In this document: piece after piece, positions 53,812 to 63,497 of the stretch | How the letters are laid out: the number at the start of each line of letters is the position of its first letter | Numbering within the stretch: position 1 is the stretch's first letter | From: Cheiracanthium punctorium | Taxonomy: Eukaryota > Arthropoda > Arachnida > Araneae > Cheiracanthiidae | DNA length: 64,000 bases | Assembly: GCA_038373885.1 (NCBI GenBank) | Contig: JAWZYV010019433.1 | Coordinates: forward strand, 620,001-684,000 | Direction: 5' to 3' | The notes under the pieces: model-generated | What the model saw: the letters and a program-made list of their open reading frames with translations, nothing else | Databases searched by the model: none | Told to the model about the DNA's origin: nothing | Translations under genes and position numbers: made by a program

Positions 53812-54386
53812 CAGGGTGCGAATTGAACATTTTCTTCAGCGGGGGACATTTGAAAGAAAACATTCTTCCAGGAGGGGACATTTCAAAAGAAAAAATAAAA
53901 GGAGGTAAGGCGTAAAATGTTCCATTCATATAATATATGTATTACATGACAAATGCAGTCACCAACATGTCTGGGAAGGGACTTAAATACAAATAAAAGT
54001 CGACCACCGATTTTCTATGCTCAGCGATTCTCGTCTACCCTCAAATTCGGCTCGCGGCAGAGCAGCGCTTGTTCGATCATTTCGCAGTCTTAATTTAAAC
54101 CTGACTCCAATTGCAGAATGAGAAGTGGCATCAGGCATGCATATATCTATTTCAAAGGGATGTTTGAAACTTGCTCCTTTGTCTAGTAAACAAAAAGAAT
54201 TTCAATTCTCAATACTTAATCGTTAGGTACTGAATTTGTAAGGACAGAGACTAATTTTAATATTTCTCCAGCAGGGATAAATAGTATCCCTGGCAGGGAT
54301 CCATTAATATTTCTCTAGCCAGGGATATTACATTCTTCAGCCGGGGACAATCCCCGGCATCCCCCCCCCCGTCAATTCGCACACTG
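53812..54386. mobile_element. hAT element (non-autonomous), CAGGGTGCGAATTGA ends
   Basis: The left end CAGGGTGCGAATTGAACA and the right end, inverted, CAGTGTGCGAATTGACGG. Exact 8-bp target duplication GTCTAGAG (53804-53811 and 54387-54394). Subterminal repeats such as CAGGGATAAATAGTATCCCT and GCCGGGGACAATCCCCGG form local palindromes near the right end. No coding relic was found in the 575 bp. Confidence 0.93.
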
Positions 54387-54419
54387 GTCTAGAGCCCGTG
54401 TAGCTAATAGAAAAACAGC

Positions 54420-54680
54420 TTGTTCAACAAGCTATCGGATTGTCCCAGGTGCCGCGTTTTAAATGCGCACAGTGCGTACCGTCAGTTCCGCTAAGTTTGC
54501 TGTTGGACCACCATAACATTTTTCAGATAACCCCACAGTCAACAGTCATAAGGATTAAAATCAGGTTATCTTGATGGTCTGGCTGTTGTAAAATGACAAT
54601 TGATAATTCTGTCATTACTGAAATGTCTTATGAGCAGCTGCATCATCCATCTTTAGAAAAAGAAGAACGTCACAAAATTT
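54420..54680 (-). pseudogene. Tc1/mariner-type transposase C-terminal relic
   Basis: On the minus strand one frame gives PDFNPYDC, a stop, then LWGYLKNVM, matching the SPDLNP.DF.LWGYLK block around the last catalytic aspartate/glutamate of mariner-like DDE transposases. After a frameshift it continues GGPTANLAELTVRTVRI, the usual downstream VY..P...LAEL segment. Upstream, MDDAAAHKTFQ is a weak match to the QDGAPAH block. Several stops and at least one frameshift: a dead fragment. Its terminal repeats were not found. Confidence 0.75.
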
Positions 54681-54815
54681 TAAACCGCCGTAAAACTATC
54701 TGCAAGACCGTCAAATGCATCCGCGTAGTTAGCGCCGCGATAAGGCAAGATTAGACAAATTCAGGATTTCCGAAACAGCTGTCAGGTAGTGTCCCTAGAA
54801 GGCTGTGATCCGCGC

Positions 54816-54842
54816 CAACACCCCCAACTATAGGGGGTGTTG
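54816..54842. repeat. GC-rich hairpin
   Basis: CAACACCCCC (54816-54825) pairs perfectly with GGGGGTGTTG (54833-54842) around a 7-nt loop AACTATA. It is followed by GCGCACGGCGTGCGCGC. Not followed by a T run, and no gene precedes it, so I do not call a terminator. Confidence 0.75.
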
Positions 54843-54870
54843 TCCGCGCACGGCGTGCGCGCATACGTTT

Positions 54871-56188
54871 ATATTATCTGACTATGCTTGTCACAAGAAA
54901 CTCACTGTTCCATCATTGATAAAGAAGAGATTGCCGCAAAATTACATCCACCAAAAACGGTTGCGGCACTAGTCCTTCACAGGCATATTTTTATTTGATT
55001 TGGACAATATGTTAGATAAATACATGCTATAATATACAACAAACCTTAGAAACACAAATTATACATTGTCATTTATTCCGAATATTTATAAAAAATGTGC
55101 ATAAATTTCAAGTTTTAAAAAGTATTTTACTATATGGCAAAGATTTTAATAGTTACCATCAAATATAGATTTTTTAAAAATGTTAAAATGCTCCAATATG
55201 TTATTTTGAAACTTTCAACATTGTACAATTAGAAAAAAATTCCTAAGAATATTTTTGTTAAATATATCCAAACTCTCGCTACTCTCTCCTATAAAGTCTC
55301 TCCGCTCTGTTATAATATTTTCTGCAAGTTTTCTTCAAATTCAGTTAAAAACTTCTTATAATTATAAGAATTTTTTTAAACGTTTGAAAAAAAAAGTTCC
55401 GAAATTTAAATACCAGATCTTCAAGTATATGAGAATTAAAGCATGTTCAGAATTATGATGGTCCTTAATTTTACGGAATGTCTTACTGTCTCTTTAAATT
55501 TACTGTAAACATTGGTTAGATCGCATTTTTCTGCGCGGACCAATGCTCCCCGGTTTGTGTATGACGGAAAGTTGATCTTATCTCTTTCCCATTTTCAAAA
55601 CAATCTTATCAAACCTGTGGACATGCTCGCGTCAGTTCCGCGCTATTCCATTATATAGTCAAACAATGGCCCATTATCATTTGGACCCTGAGTAAACACA
55701 TTGGTGATGGGCACAGAATTACCCATTTTCGATAAACATTTGTGACATTGACTCAACTACCTCGTGTAATTAAAATCTAGAATGTCAACATCATCCCATG
55801 TTAGAAGGATCTATGTTAGAAGGGAGGAGGGGGATATCCGAATTGCCTGCTTATTATATTTCGGCGAAGATTACGGGACCAATTGCTGTTTTCAGAACTG
55901 ACGATCTGAATTACGTTTCTGTTTTTCAGATTTTTGAAGTTCCGTTTTCGATTTTATGAAAGTAGTTGTTTTCAGGATAATTGGCTTTTGACACGTGAGA
56001 CCGAAACCATGTTTTGTTTTATCCGTCTAAAATATTAGTACTTTTATTTAATTATTTATTTTAAATTTTGTTCAGATAAAGAATAAATGACGATTAATGT
56101 ATGAGTTAGTCTGCTTGATTCAATATAATTTCAAGATACACATAAAAAAAAAAAGCTTTTATCATAAAAGTAATGTGTGTTTACATCC
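54871..56188. other. Non-coding DNA, nothing recognised
   Basis: AT-rich; the plus-strand frame 55255-55458 has no recognisable motif. Confidence 0.45.
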
Positions 56189-56196
56189 TCCTTACC

Positions 56197-57036
56197 TAAG
56201 GTGACCATACGTCCCGTTTTGAACGAGACAGTCCCGTTTTTAGGTGGCTTGTCCCGTTGTCCCCAAGCACAGCTTTGGGACACCGTAATGTCCCGTTTTT
56301 AAAAAATGTCCTTTGCAATGTCCCGTTTTTAGAAAAAGAGCAACCCACAGTAACGATTCCAATAAAAGCCGCTAAAAAATCTAAAATCATCCAATAGCAG
56401 TGTCTGTTAAAAAAAAAAAAAAAAACTGACATCCCTCCCTCCCCTCTCGAGACGCAAAGAAAGCGCCGGGGGATGTATTGTGTTTGTGTTTTTTCTTTTA
56501 ATGTTCTTTCTTTGTCAACTATTTCAATTTATTTCATTTTGATTTCTTTTTTTAAAGTCATGTTCCTGTTTTGCTTATTCCACCCCCCCCACCGATCTCA
56601 ACTTTATTTTTCCTTTTCACTCTGATTTTCTAAGAAATTTTTTCCTTCCGAATGACAACTCCCTTTTTCTGTGTGTCCTTTTGTTTACACTTACCACTTT
56701 CCTACCTTCCTGCCTTGTGCCGGATGTAGTTTTTGAAGTCGAAGAAGGGCCTACCCCTTGTACCACCCGAAACGTACGTCTTGCACAATTTTTTGTAGTA
56801 TATGTGTGTTTTAGCAAAGCATTTTTTTTTTCATTTTATTTTGATAGTAACATTAACACAAGCTTTTTTGCACGTTTTCTTAACAAGTAAAGGATACCCG
56901 GACCTGTAAATTCAGTCTCCCTACACTATTACCTTAAAAACAGTAGATGTCCCGTTTTGAGGAAGAAAATAAATACACTATTGCCAAAAAAATAGTAGAT
57001 GTCCCGTTTTGAAGGAAAAAATAAATGGTCACATTA
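56197..57036. mobile_element. hAT-like element with GTCCCGTTTT repeats
   Basis: It begins TAAGGTGACCATACGTCC and ends, inverted, TAATGTGACCATTTATTT. Both flanks carry an exact 8-bp duplication TCCTTACC (56189-56196 and 57037-57044), which defines the boundaries. The word GTCCCGTTTT appears repeatedly near both ends (left side at least five times; right side GATGTCCCGTTTTGA twice), all in one orientation. The 840-bp interior gives no recognisable transposase. Related words (GATGTCCCGTTTCAC, CTTGTCCCGTTTATG) recur outside near 58338 and 58515. Confidence 0.9.
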
Positions 57037-57044
57037 TCCTTACC

Positions 57045-57597
57045 GGTAGATGATATTCAAGCATAAAAATTTGAAATTATTTATTTTCCCCCATTTATAT
57101 TATTGTTTCAAATGAATATTGTGTCTTGGTTTTTTAAATATCTACAAATAAGAATTATTTCCCCTTCCACTTACGTTGAAATTTAAGTGATTTTAGTTGA
57201 TTTCCCCACTGTCATATTATGATTATTCATAAGTAACTTATTAAAATTCTTTTGCAGCCAGTCGAGTATACTCGGATTAAGGCTGAAAGTTATAGTCAAA
57301 TTAAATTACCCCCTCAAAAAACTTCTAAAAAGCATCCCTCTACCGAACTAAAGAATAATAAAAAAGAACTTTAAAAAGAAAGAATTAATGAAAAGAGGCC
57401 AAAAATTAATTGATATTATTCGTAGAATCTAGACCTCTCAGATCTAGCGAAAACGAATAACATTCTTAATTTAGTGTTTGTACAATTTATTTCCAATATT
57501 TCGTAACAAAAAACAACCATTATTTTCAAGTAAACGACATAAAACTGTAACATAAGTGTTTAAAAAAAGTAATCAGAAATTTAGAGGGCATGTGTGT
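57045..57597. other. Non-coding DNA, nothing recognised
   Basis: AT-rich spacer without supported frames. Confidence 0.5.
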
Positions 57598-57690
57598 GAT
57601 AAGGGAGTGAAGAATATACATTTTGTGTGGTAAAAAATTGCTCATGGGGGGGGGGTATGACCTCCCTACCCCCCCCCCCCCTTTGGAGAT
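57598..57690 (-). mobile_element. GGCGTAGCC-family MITE, core B, truncated
   Basis: GATAAGGGAGTGAAGAATAT then ACATTTTGTGTGGTAAAAAA and TTGCTCATGGGG is the inverted core-B sequence, followed by G and C runs and CTCCCTACC. Neither terminal GGCGTAGCC remains. The minus frame 57526-57726 is the translation of this repeat. Confidence 0.75.
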
Positions 57691-58929
57691 CGGAAGGGAT
57701 CTTAAAAAGGAGATCGGAAGACACATTTAGTTTCAGTAGTTTAGACTGTGCCCTATCAGTTTCTGGGTGGTTTTTTATAACACTTTAGTTAAAATTTTTA
57801 TCTTATTTAAAAACAATAGCTGTTGTTTGCTACGCAATATTGGAAATAAATTGTAAGGAATTCTACATTCCTTAAGAATTACTGATATTCGTCAAATCAA
57901 ACAGAGAAGAGCAGATTCTTCGAATGATATCGGATAATTTTCGGGCCACTCTTCACTCTGTTCTTATTTTTATAAAGCTTTCAACATTCCTTTTTGTTTT
58001 TCTTTTTAATTTTGCTCGGTAGGGCTGCTTTTAATGTTTTTTAGGCTTTTTTTTAAGGGGATGCATCCTTTTATTTTTCTTTCTTTAAATGATTGAACTC
58101 TTGCACAAAAATATAATATTTACTTGCAGATTCTTTTCGTAGGTTATCGTTAGCGGCATCATAAGTGCATACATACCAAATTCCCCCAAAATAGGTCTTG
58201 CTGTCTTTTATATTAACACGCTACTCTGAAATTCCAATTTTAAATTTGAATACTTGCAAAGTTTGAACGCTTGCACAAAAATAACTATTTATTCAAATCA
58301 TTGAAAATTCGGCAAGCTTCTATTTTTCAAACCAAAGATGTCCCGTTTCACAAATCACTTTCGATTTTGTCAAAATTAAAAAATGGAATAATAATTTTAT
58401 TTGAAATTTTTATTAAAAAATTTTCAAAACAATTTTAGTAGAGTTTTATTGTTTACACAAAAAAAGCCTGCTGTTTTGTACTAACACAAAAATACTAATT
58501 TTCACAAAAATAGCTTGTCCCGTTTATGATATTAGCGAGTTACTCTCAAAATCCATTTTTTTAAATTTTCAGTGAAAATCAGTCTTTGCGAGCTTTCCTC
58601 TTACAAATTTCGTTCAGATTCATTTTAAAATGCGTAAAAATTTCGAAGAAATGTACCATACACTATTTTGATTCAATGCATACTTTTTGAAGAATTCGCG
58701 TTGGCGATATTCGCTCATCAAAGAGGAGTTCAGTACAGAGAATATATAGCAGTACTTGCTGGCTGCCATATTAGTTTTACTTTCGTTATCGGAGAGGGAT
58801 GGGACAGCAAACGCTGTGCTTGATTTGTATAACAAAAATGAAAGTTTTTTTTTCCCTTCTTCTTCTCCTTCCCGACGAACTTTGAAAAATATTTTTATGT
58901 TCGTTTCAGCTTATAGTAAATTTTATAAT
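57691..58929. other. Non-coding DNA with echoes of the GTCCCGTTTT element
   Basis: GATGTCCCGTTTCAC (about 58338) and TAGCTTGTCCCGTTTATG (about 58511) resemble the internal words of 56197-57036. TTGCACAAAAAT-containing segments recur near 58100 and 58268, suggesting a diverged duplication. Frames near 58620-58968 on both strands have no recognisable motif. Confidence 0.4.
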
Positions 58930-59065
58930 ACTAGCCGCCTCCGGCGACCAGTTGGTTCGCCATCTTAATAAATCTTGTTCGGAGAGACTCCTGTTCTTTA
59001 CCGGCTTCCTTGCCACTCAAATCTCTCAGATTCTGAATGGAATTTAAAATTAAGATGGTTACAAA

Positions 59066-59207
59066 CAGGGACGGCCCTACGGTCAGTGTCGTCGATGCTA
59101 ATGTAAAAAAGACCCCCCCTTTTATGCTACTTAGTTTTTGAGTTCCAAATGACGCCCCTTCGAAGCCGGCGCCCAGATGCGTTGCTTACTGTGTCGAACC
59201 GCCCCTG
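59066..59207. mobile_element. hAT-type MITE, CAGGGRCGG ends
   Basis: The left end CAGGGACGGCCCTACGG and the right end, inverted, CAGGGGCGGTTCGACAC. The flanks GTTACAAA (59058-59065) and ATTACAAA (59208-59215) agree in seven of eight positions. The 142-bp element includes CTTCGAAGCCGGCGCCC and a C run; no coding content. Confidence 0.82.
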
Positions 59208-59414
59208 ATTACAAAAATAAGATGGTTAAATGATAAAAACCTGCAGAAAGGAACAAATTATTTTCGTCTTATATTAATTCTGAAGAGCTTCTGGATGTAT
59301 TGGCCTTTATCAAAAATTGAAAGGAAAAAAAAAACGAAGACAATCTGAAACCATAAGCGTAAAGTTTTCAAAATTATTGGGGGGGCTGGGCCCCACAACC
59401 ACATATATTCACGT

Positions 59415-59583
59415 CAGTGGCGTAGCCAGGGGGTGGGTTAGGGGGGTCATAACCACCCCCCATGAGGAATTTTTTGCCATACAAAATGTATATTCTTCAC
59501 TCCCTTATACACCCGTATACCTATATGTGAGTTGCAGAAGTCGTAACCCCCTTCCCCATGAAAAATTTCTGGCTACGCCACTG
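59415..59583 (+). mobile_element. hAT-type MITE, GGCGTAGCC family, core B
   Basis: Ends CAGTGGCGTAGCCAGGGG and, inverted, CAGTGGCGTAGCCAGAAA. Exact 8-bp target duplication ATTCACGT (59407-59414 and 59584-59591). Core B as in 16217-16386 with near-identical length (169 against 170 bp). The frame 59317-59610 that crosses it is repeat translation. Confidence 0.95.
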
Positions 59584-59604
59584 ATTCACGTACATATAAC
59601 TTAC

Positions 59605-59786
59605 GCATAGCTGCCAATTACTACGGAATATAATTAACCACTTTTTCAACATGATTTTTCGGCTTAAAATATAGCAAAATTTTTGTGCTACGCGCGCGAG
59701 CTGGTTACTATTTTGAAAAAAATAAGTAAAAAATATACTGTTAACAAAAAGTGGTTAATTATATTCCGCAGTAGTTGGTAGCTATG
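59605..59786. mobile_element. MITE with ~41-bp inverted ends, CATAGCTGCCAA type
   Basis: The left arm 59606-59646 (CATAGCTGCCAATTACTACG, then GAATATAATTAACCACTTTT) is complementary with about four mismatches to 59746-59786. Flanking ACTTAC appears on both sides (59599-59604 and 59787-59792), a possible short target duplication. The interior contains CTACGCGCGCGAGC. Superfamily not determined. Confidence 0.78.
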
Positions 59787-59914
59787 ACTTACTATATATA
59801 AGTGTAAATTATTGGAGGCGCTCGAGCTCTATGGGTCCATAGAATTCTAAGCCTATGTAAGGTAAGTATCCTTGTTAGTATCTTCCTACCATGTTATAAG
59901 TTAAAAATAGTAAC

Positions 59915-59919
<5 letters not shown>

Positions 59920-59950
<31 letters not shown>
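59920..59950. repeat. Poly(A) tract, 31 nt
   Basis: Uninterrupted A run. Confidence 0.9.
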
Positions 59951-59951
<1 letters not shown>

Positions 59952-60214
59952 ATTTTCGATGAGAGAGTGCATTTTAGACACATCTGAACTTTTCTTCATT
60001 TCATACTTCACATTACATAATCTGATTTTAATTAACCAGAACCTGGAGACGGCAGCTTATAGTAACATTGGGTGTTTCGTGGCGTCACAATGAATACTAA
60101 ATCATGATTGAAATCAAAAGAAGAAAATTTTTAAAAGTACAAGTAAAGGTTTTTTTAAACGTTTGTAAATGGCGTGAATACTTTTTTATGTTAGTATAAA
60201 TTAATTTTCTGTAT

Positions 60215-60306
60215 TTAGAGGTAAATTATTGGGTGGGCTCAGCCCCTATTCACAATTTATTGGGGGGGCTCGAGCCCCACGGGCCCATATAACTCTACGC
60301 CTATGT
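60215..60306. repeat. GGGCTCGAGCCCC-type repeat fragment
   Basis: TAAATTATTGGGTGGGCTCA, ATTTATTGGGGGGGCTCGAG then CCCCACGGGCCCATATAACT, and TCTACGCCTATG match pieces at 59375-59400 and 59806-59862 (TAAATTATTGGAGGCGCTCG, GGGTCCATAGAATTCTAAG, then CCTATG). CATAGGCGTAGA, the inverted end, resembles a hAT-like terminus. At least three partial copies lie within 1 kb. Confidence 0.55.
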
Positions 60307-61036
60307 CTGAAACATTCCATTAAGTTTCATGAGTGTGATTAAACACAACTAAAATTGATATTTCTATCCTTTTTCTGGATGTAATACATTAGAAATAGAT
60401 GGGAAAAGCTGTGCAGAAAAATGCACAATTCGAACTGAAATAAAGTTTAAGAATTCATTCAGGTGTATTCATAATTCAAGTAGCAAAACCAGACGCTAAA
60501 TAGCGCTTGGCACTAGAATCACATCTCCTCAAAATCGTATATCAACCATTTTATTTGTTGCCAAATTAAAAAGTTGCACGTTTTAGTCTCGGAAAATTTC
60601 CAAATCCTATTTTTCTTTCGAGTATAAAACATTTCGTTCCTGCTCTGATTTCACATGCACACAATGTTTTAATTAAAAAACAACCTTACAAATAATGTAA
60701 GCAAAGAAAAAATCGTTATTCTTTTATTTTTACTTCAAGAGTCTGAATAATTTAATAAACTTGCTAAACATGGCAACCTAGATAGCTACCTTCTTTCCAC
60801 TGCAGGGTTACAATTGCGAAATGGCGAGAACAAAAATGATCATTTTGCGACACGTTTTTTTATCGATATCTCCTAAAATAATTCGAATTTCGAAAAAATC
60901 GCTTCGAGGTGTGTCGAGACCCGTCTTGGAGAATTTCCGTACAAAATTTGGTAGGTCTACGATTACCTGTTTCGGAGCTACGCGAGACACAGACAAACTA
61001 ACGGACAGCTTACACATTGCTTTATTTATATAGATA

Positions 61037-61845
61037 GATTCATAATGAAACTTCTTAAAATAAAATTTCATGTCGGGAGTTTTGACTAGTTGCTGTTACA
61101 TGCAATTTTTCAAGCACAAAAGCCTTTGTTTATGCACAATATAATCATAAGAATTTTATTTACCTTTAAAAAAATGCCTTCATAGTGACGATGTTACGAA
61201 ATCTTGTGCATGTAACACTAATCTGTGCATGTCTTGTGTGTGCAACATACACATCTTGTGCATGTAAGTCTTGTGCACAAATCTTGTGCATGTAACACTA
61301 ATCACTAATAGAAATTTTATTGATATACTGCTTGAATATTATTTATTATTAAGCAATTTTTTTCTCCTGTCTATTATGTATTTAGTAGATCCTCGTTCAA
61401 CCGTCCTTAAGTAGTCGCCTCTTTCGTTATTCGTTCACTAAGTTTAGACAGAGATCAAATCATACATACTTTAAAGGCGACTTTCTCTCCTTAACCCTTT
61501 ACCTAACAAATTAAGAATTGTCTGGAATAGCAATGGAAACTGTTTCTTTTTCCTTGCTTTCTTTAGACAATGACTGATCAATAGTCACTCATTAATTTGA
61601 CTAAAAAAGAAAATTAAGAAAAGAAAAATAATATAACTAACTTTATGTCTGATGACTGTTTCATAAGCAATTAATAAGTCTTTTCCGAAACAGTACGGAT
61701 GCAGATAAAACTGAAAAAGTCAAGTAATACATTGATTGACTTACTTTTGGGAAATCAAATCCTTTGATTATAAAACCGACTTCCGAATATTGACTAATGG
61801 TAATATAGGGTAAGTGCACCTGTAATTGACATTTTGGCAGATAAT
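61037..61845. other. Non-coding DNA between two opposed Helentron-like elements
   Basis: CTTGTGCATGTAACACTAATC is repeated at about 61203-61225 and 61283-61304, a short local tandem duplication with TCTTGTGCA words in between. No gene is seen. Confidence 0.45.
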
Positions 61846-61900
61846 CTTATAAATAAAAATGAAATTCTGTTTGTTTGTTTGTTTGTTTGTGGATTTGATT

Positions 61901-62628
61901 CGTATACAAATCCACAAAAAATGGACCTATCGGCCTGAAATTTAGTACAGATATGTAAAATAATATAGAATAACTCATAGTCCACTTTAAAACTTTGTAA
62001 GTCCACCCGTTCCCGGAATTTAAGAGATTTTTTATGCTCTTCACGCAAAAATCTTTCCGTAATTGTAACCCCTGTAGTGAAAAAAGTGTGAAATAAGGAT
62101 CATGGTTGCCATGTGTGGCGATTTTGCCGAATAAAATGTCGTTCGTATACAAATCCACAAAAATGGACCTATCGGCCTGAAATTTAGCACAGATATGTAA
62201 AATAATATAGAATAAATCGTAGTCCACTTTAAAACTTTGAAAGTCCACCCGTTCCCGGAATTTAAGAGATTTTTTATGCTCTTCACGCAAAAATCTTTCC
62301 GTAATTGTAACCCCTGTAGTGAAAAAAGTGTGAAATAAGGATCGTGGTTGCCATGTGTGGCGATTTTGCCGAATAAAATGTCGTTCGTATACAAATCCAC
62401 AAAAATGAACCTATCGGCCTGAAATTTAGCACAGATATGTAAAATAATATAGAATAAAGCGTAGTCCACTTTAAAACTTTGAAAGTCCACCCGTTTCCGG
62501 AATTTAAGAGATTTTTTATGCTATTCACGCAAAAAGCTTTCCGTAATTGTAACCCCTGTAGTGAAAAAAGCGTGAAATAAGGATCGTGGTTGCCATGTGT
62601 GGCGATTTTGCCGAATAAAATGTTTTAA
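61901..62628. repeat. 242-bp tandem repeat, three copies
   Basis: CGTATACAAATCCACAAAAA starts each unit at 61901, 62144 and 62386 (spacing 243 and 242). Units are nearly identical, including CCTATCGGCCTGAAATTTAG, AGTCCACTTTAAAACTTTG, CACCCGTTCCCGGAATTTAA and GTTGCCATGTGTGGCGATTT. The overlapping minus-strand frames of up to 149 codons repeat the same peptide three times and are translations of this array, not proteins. Near-identity implies recent expansion or ongoing homogenisation. Confidence 0.95.
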
Positions 62629-63497
62629 ATTCTCAAAGTAAAAATAAAAGAATAATAATGATTTTTTTTTGTTAGTTTACATACGTAAGGTTATTTTTTT
62701 TTAAATTATAATATCGTGTGCATGGGAAATCAGAGCAGGAATGTAATGCTTTACACGCAAAACAATAAGAATTGAAGATTTCCGAGGCTAATAGGTAAAT
62801 TATTTTAGTTTCTCGAAAAAATAAAATGGCTCAAATGCCGATTTTGTGAAAGTGAGTTCTAGCGGTTTGCACAGATTTCGGATTGGCGCAATTTATTGAG
62901 AGCTTAAGGAAATAGATTTTTGAAAACAAGTGCAAAGGTTTTATTAGAATACAGCGTTAAATTTTAATGATCCGTGAAGAAATAATGCAGTTATTAAGGG
63001 ATTTCAATTGATCTATCTCCAGAATTCTCGCCAAATGAGTACATTGATTTAAGTTGGGGAATTCCGCCAAATTTCAGAAAATTGAAATCTTCTCATTTAG
63101 TACATCGGAGTAATGATGAATAAAACACGTTATAGTTGATAATTTTAAAAAATTCGGCTGTATTAAGGGATTCAACTTTTCAAATAAAGGCTTGCTTTAC
63201 TTTTTCGCGGTCGAACCATTTCCCATATATTATTGCTGCTAAGTCAATGCTTCGAATGATTTCCTGAAAAAACGCTTGCAAAATGGCGTATGTTGGCACT
63301 TTGGCGAGGCTTAGATTTGAAACTGGATTTTATTTGAGACTGGGATATATAATGACACTGGTTATAGATAAAAATAAATGTTGGTATGAGTGTATGAGGT
63401 TGAAAAACTCCAGCACCGTTGAGCACCGTTGCACCATGAAATTTGGTTCACCTAAGTCTTTTATCATGGAGAAGATTTTTATGCTATCCGTTTTCCT

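Larger units (their letters stand above)
58930..61036 (-). mobile_element. Helentron-like element (minus strand) with nested MITEs
   Basis: The proposed 3' end on the plus strand is ACTAGCCGCCTCCGGCGACC (58930-58949), with a GCCG/CGGC hairpin; inverted it closes with CTAGT. The proposed 5' end near 61036, inverted, reads TCTATCTATATAAATAAAGC followed by CTGTCCGTTAGTTTGTCTGT. The part 60480-61000 (GAGTCTGAATAATTTAATAA, ACATGGCAACCTAGAT, ATATCTCCTAAAATAATTCG) is collinear with 48900-49150. Three MITEs (59066, 59415, 59605) and a poly(A) tract lie inside. Assigning both ends to one element is inference. Confidence 0.5.

Noticed and set aside
54816..54842. Hairpin as a transcription terminator
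   Set aside because: No gene upstream, no T run after the stem, and intrinsic terminators of this form are bacterial.
62041..62490. 149-codon minus-strand open frame, with 147- and 84-codon relatives beside it
   Set aside because: The peptides repeat each other in different frames because they are translations of the 242-bp tandem repeat.
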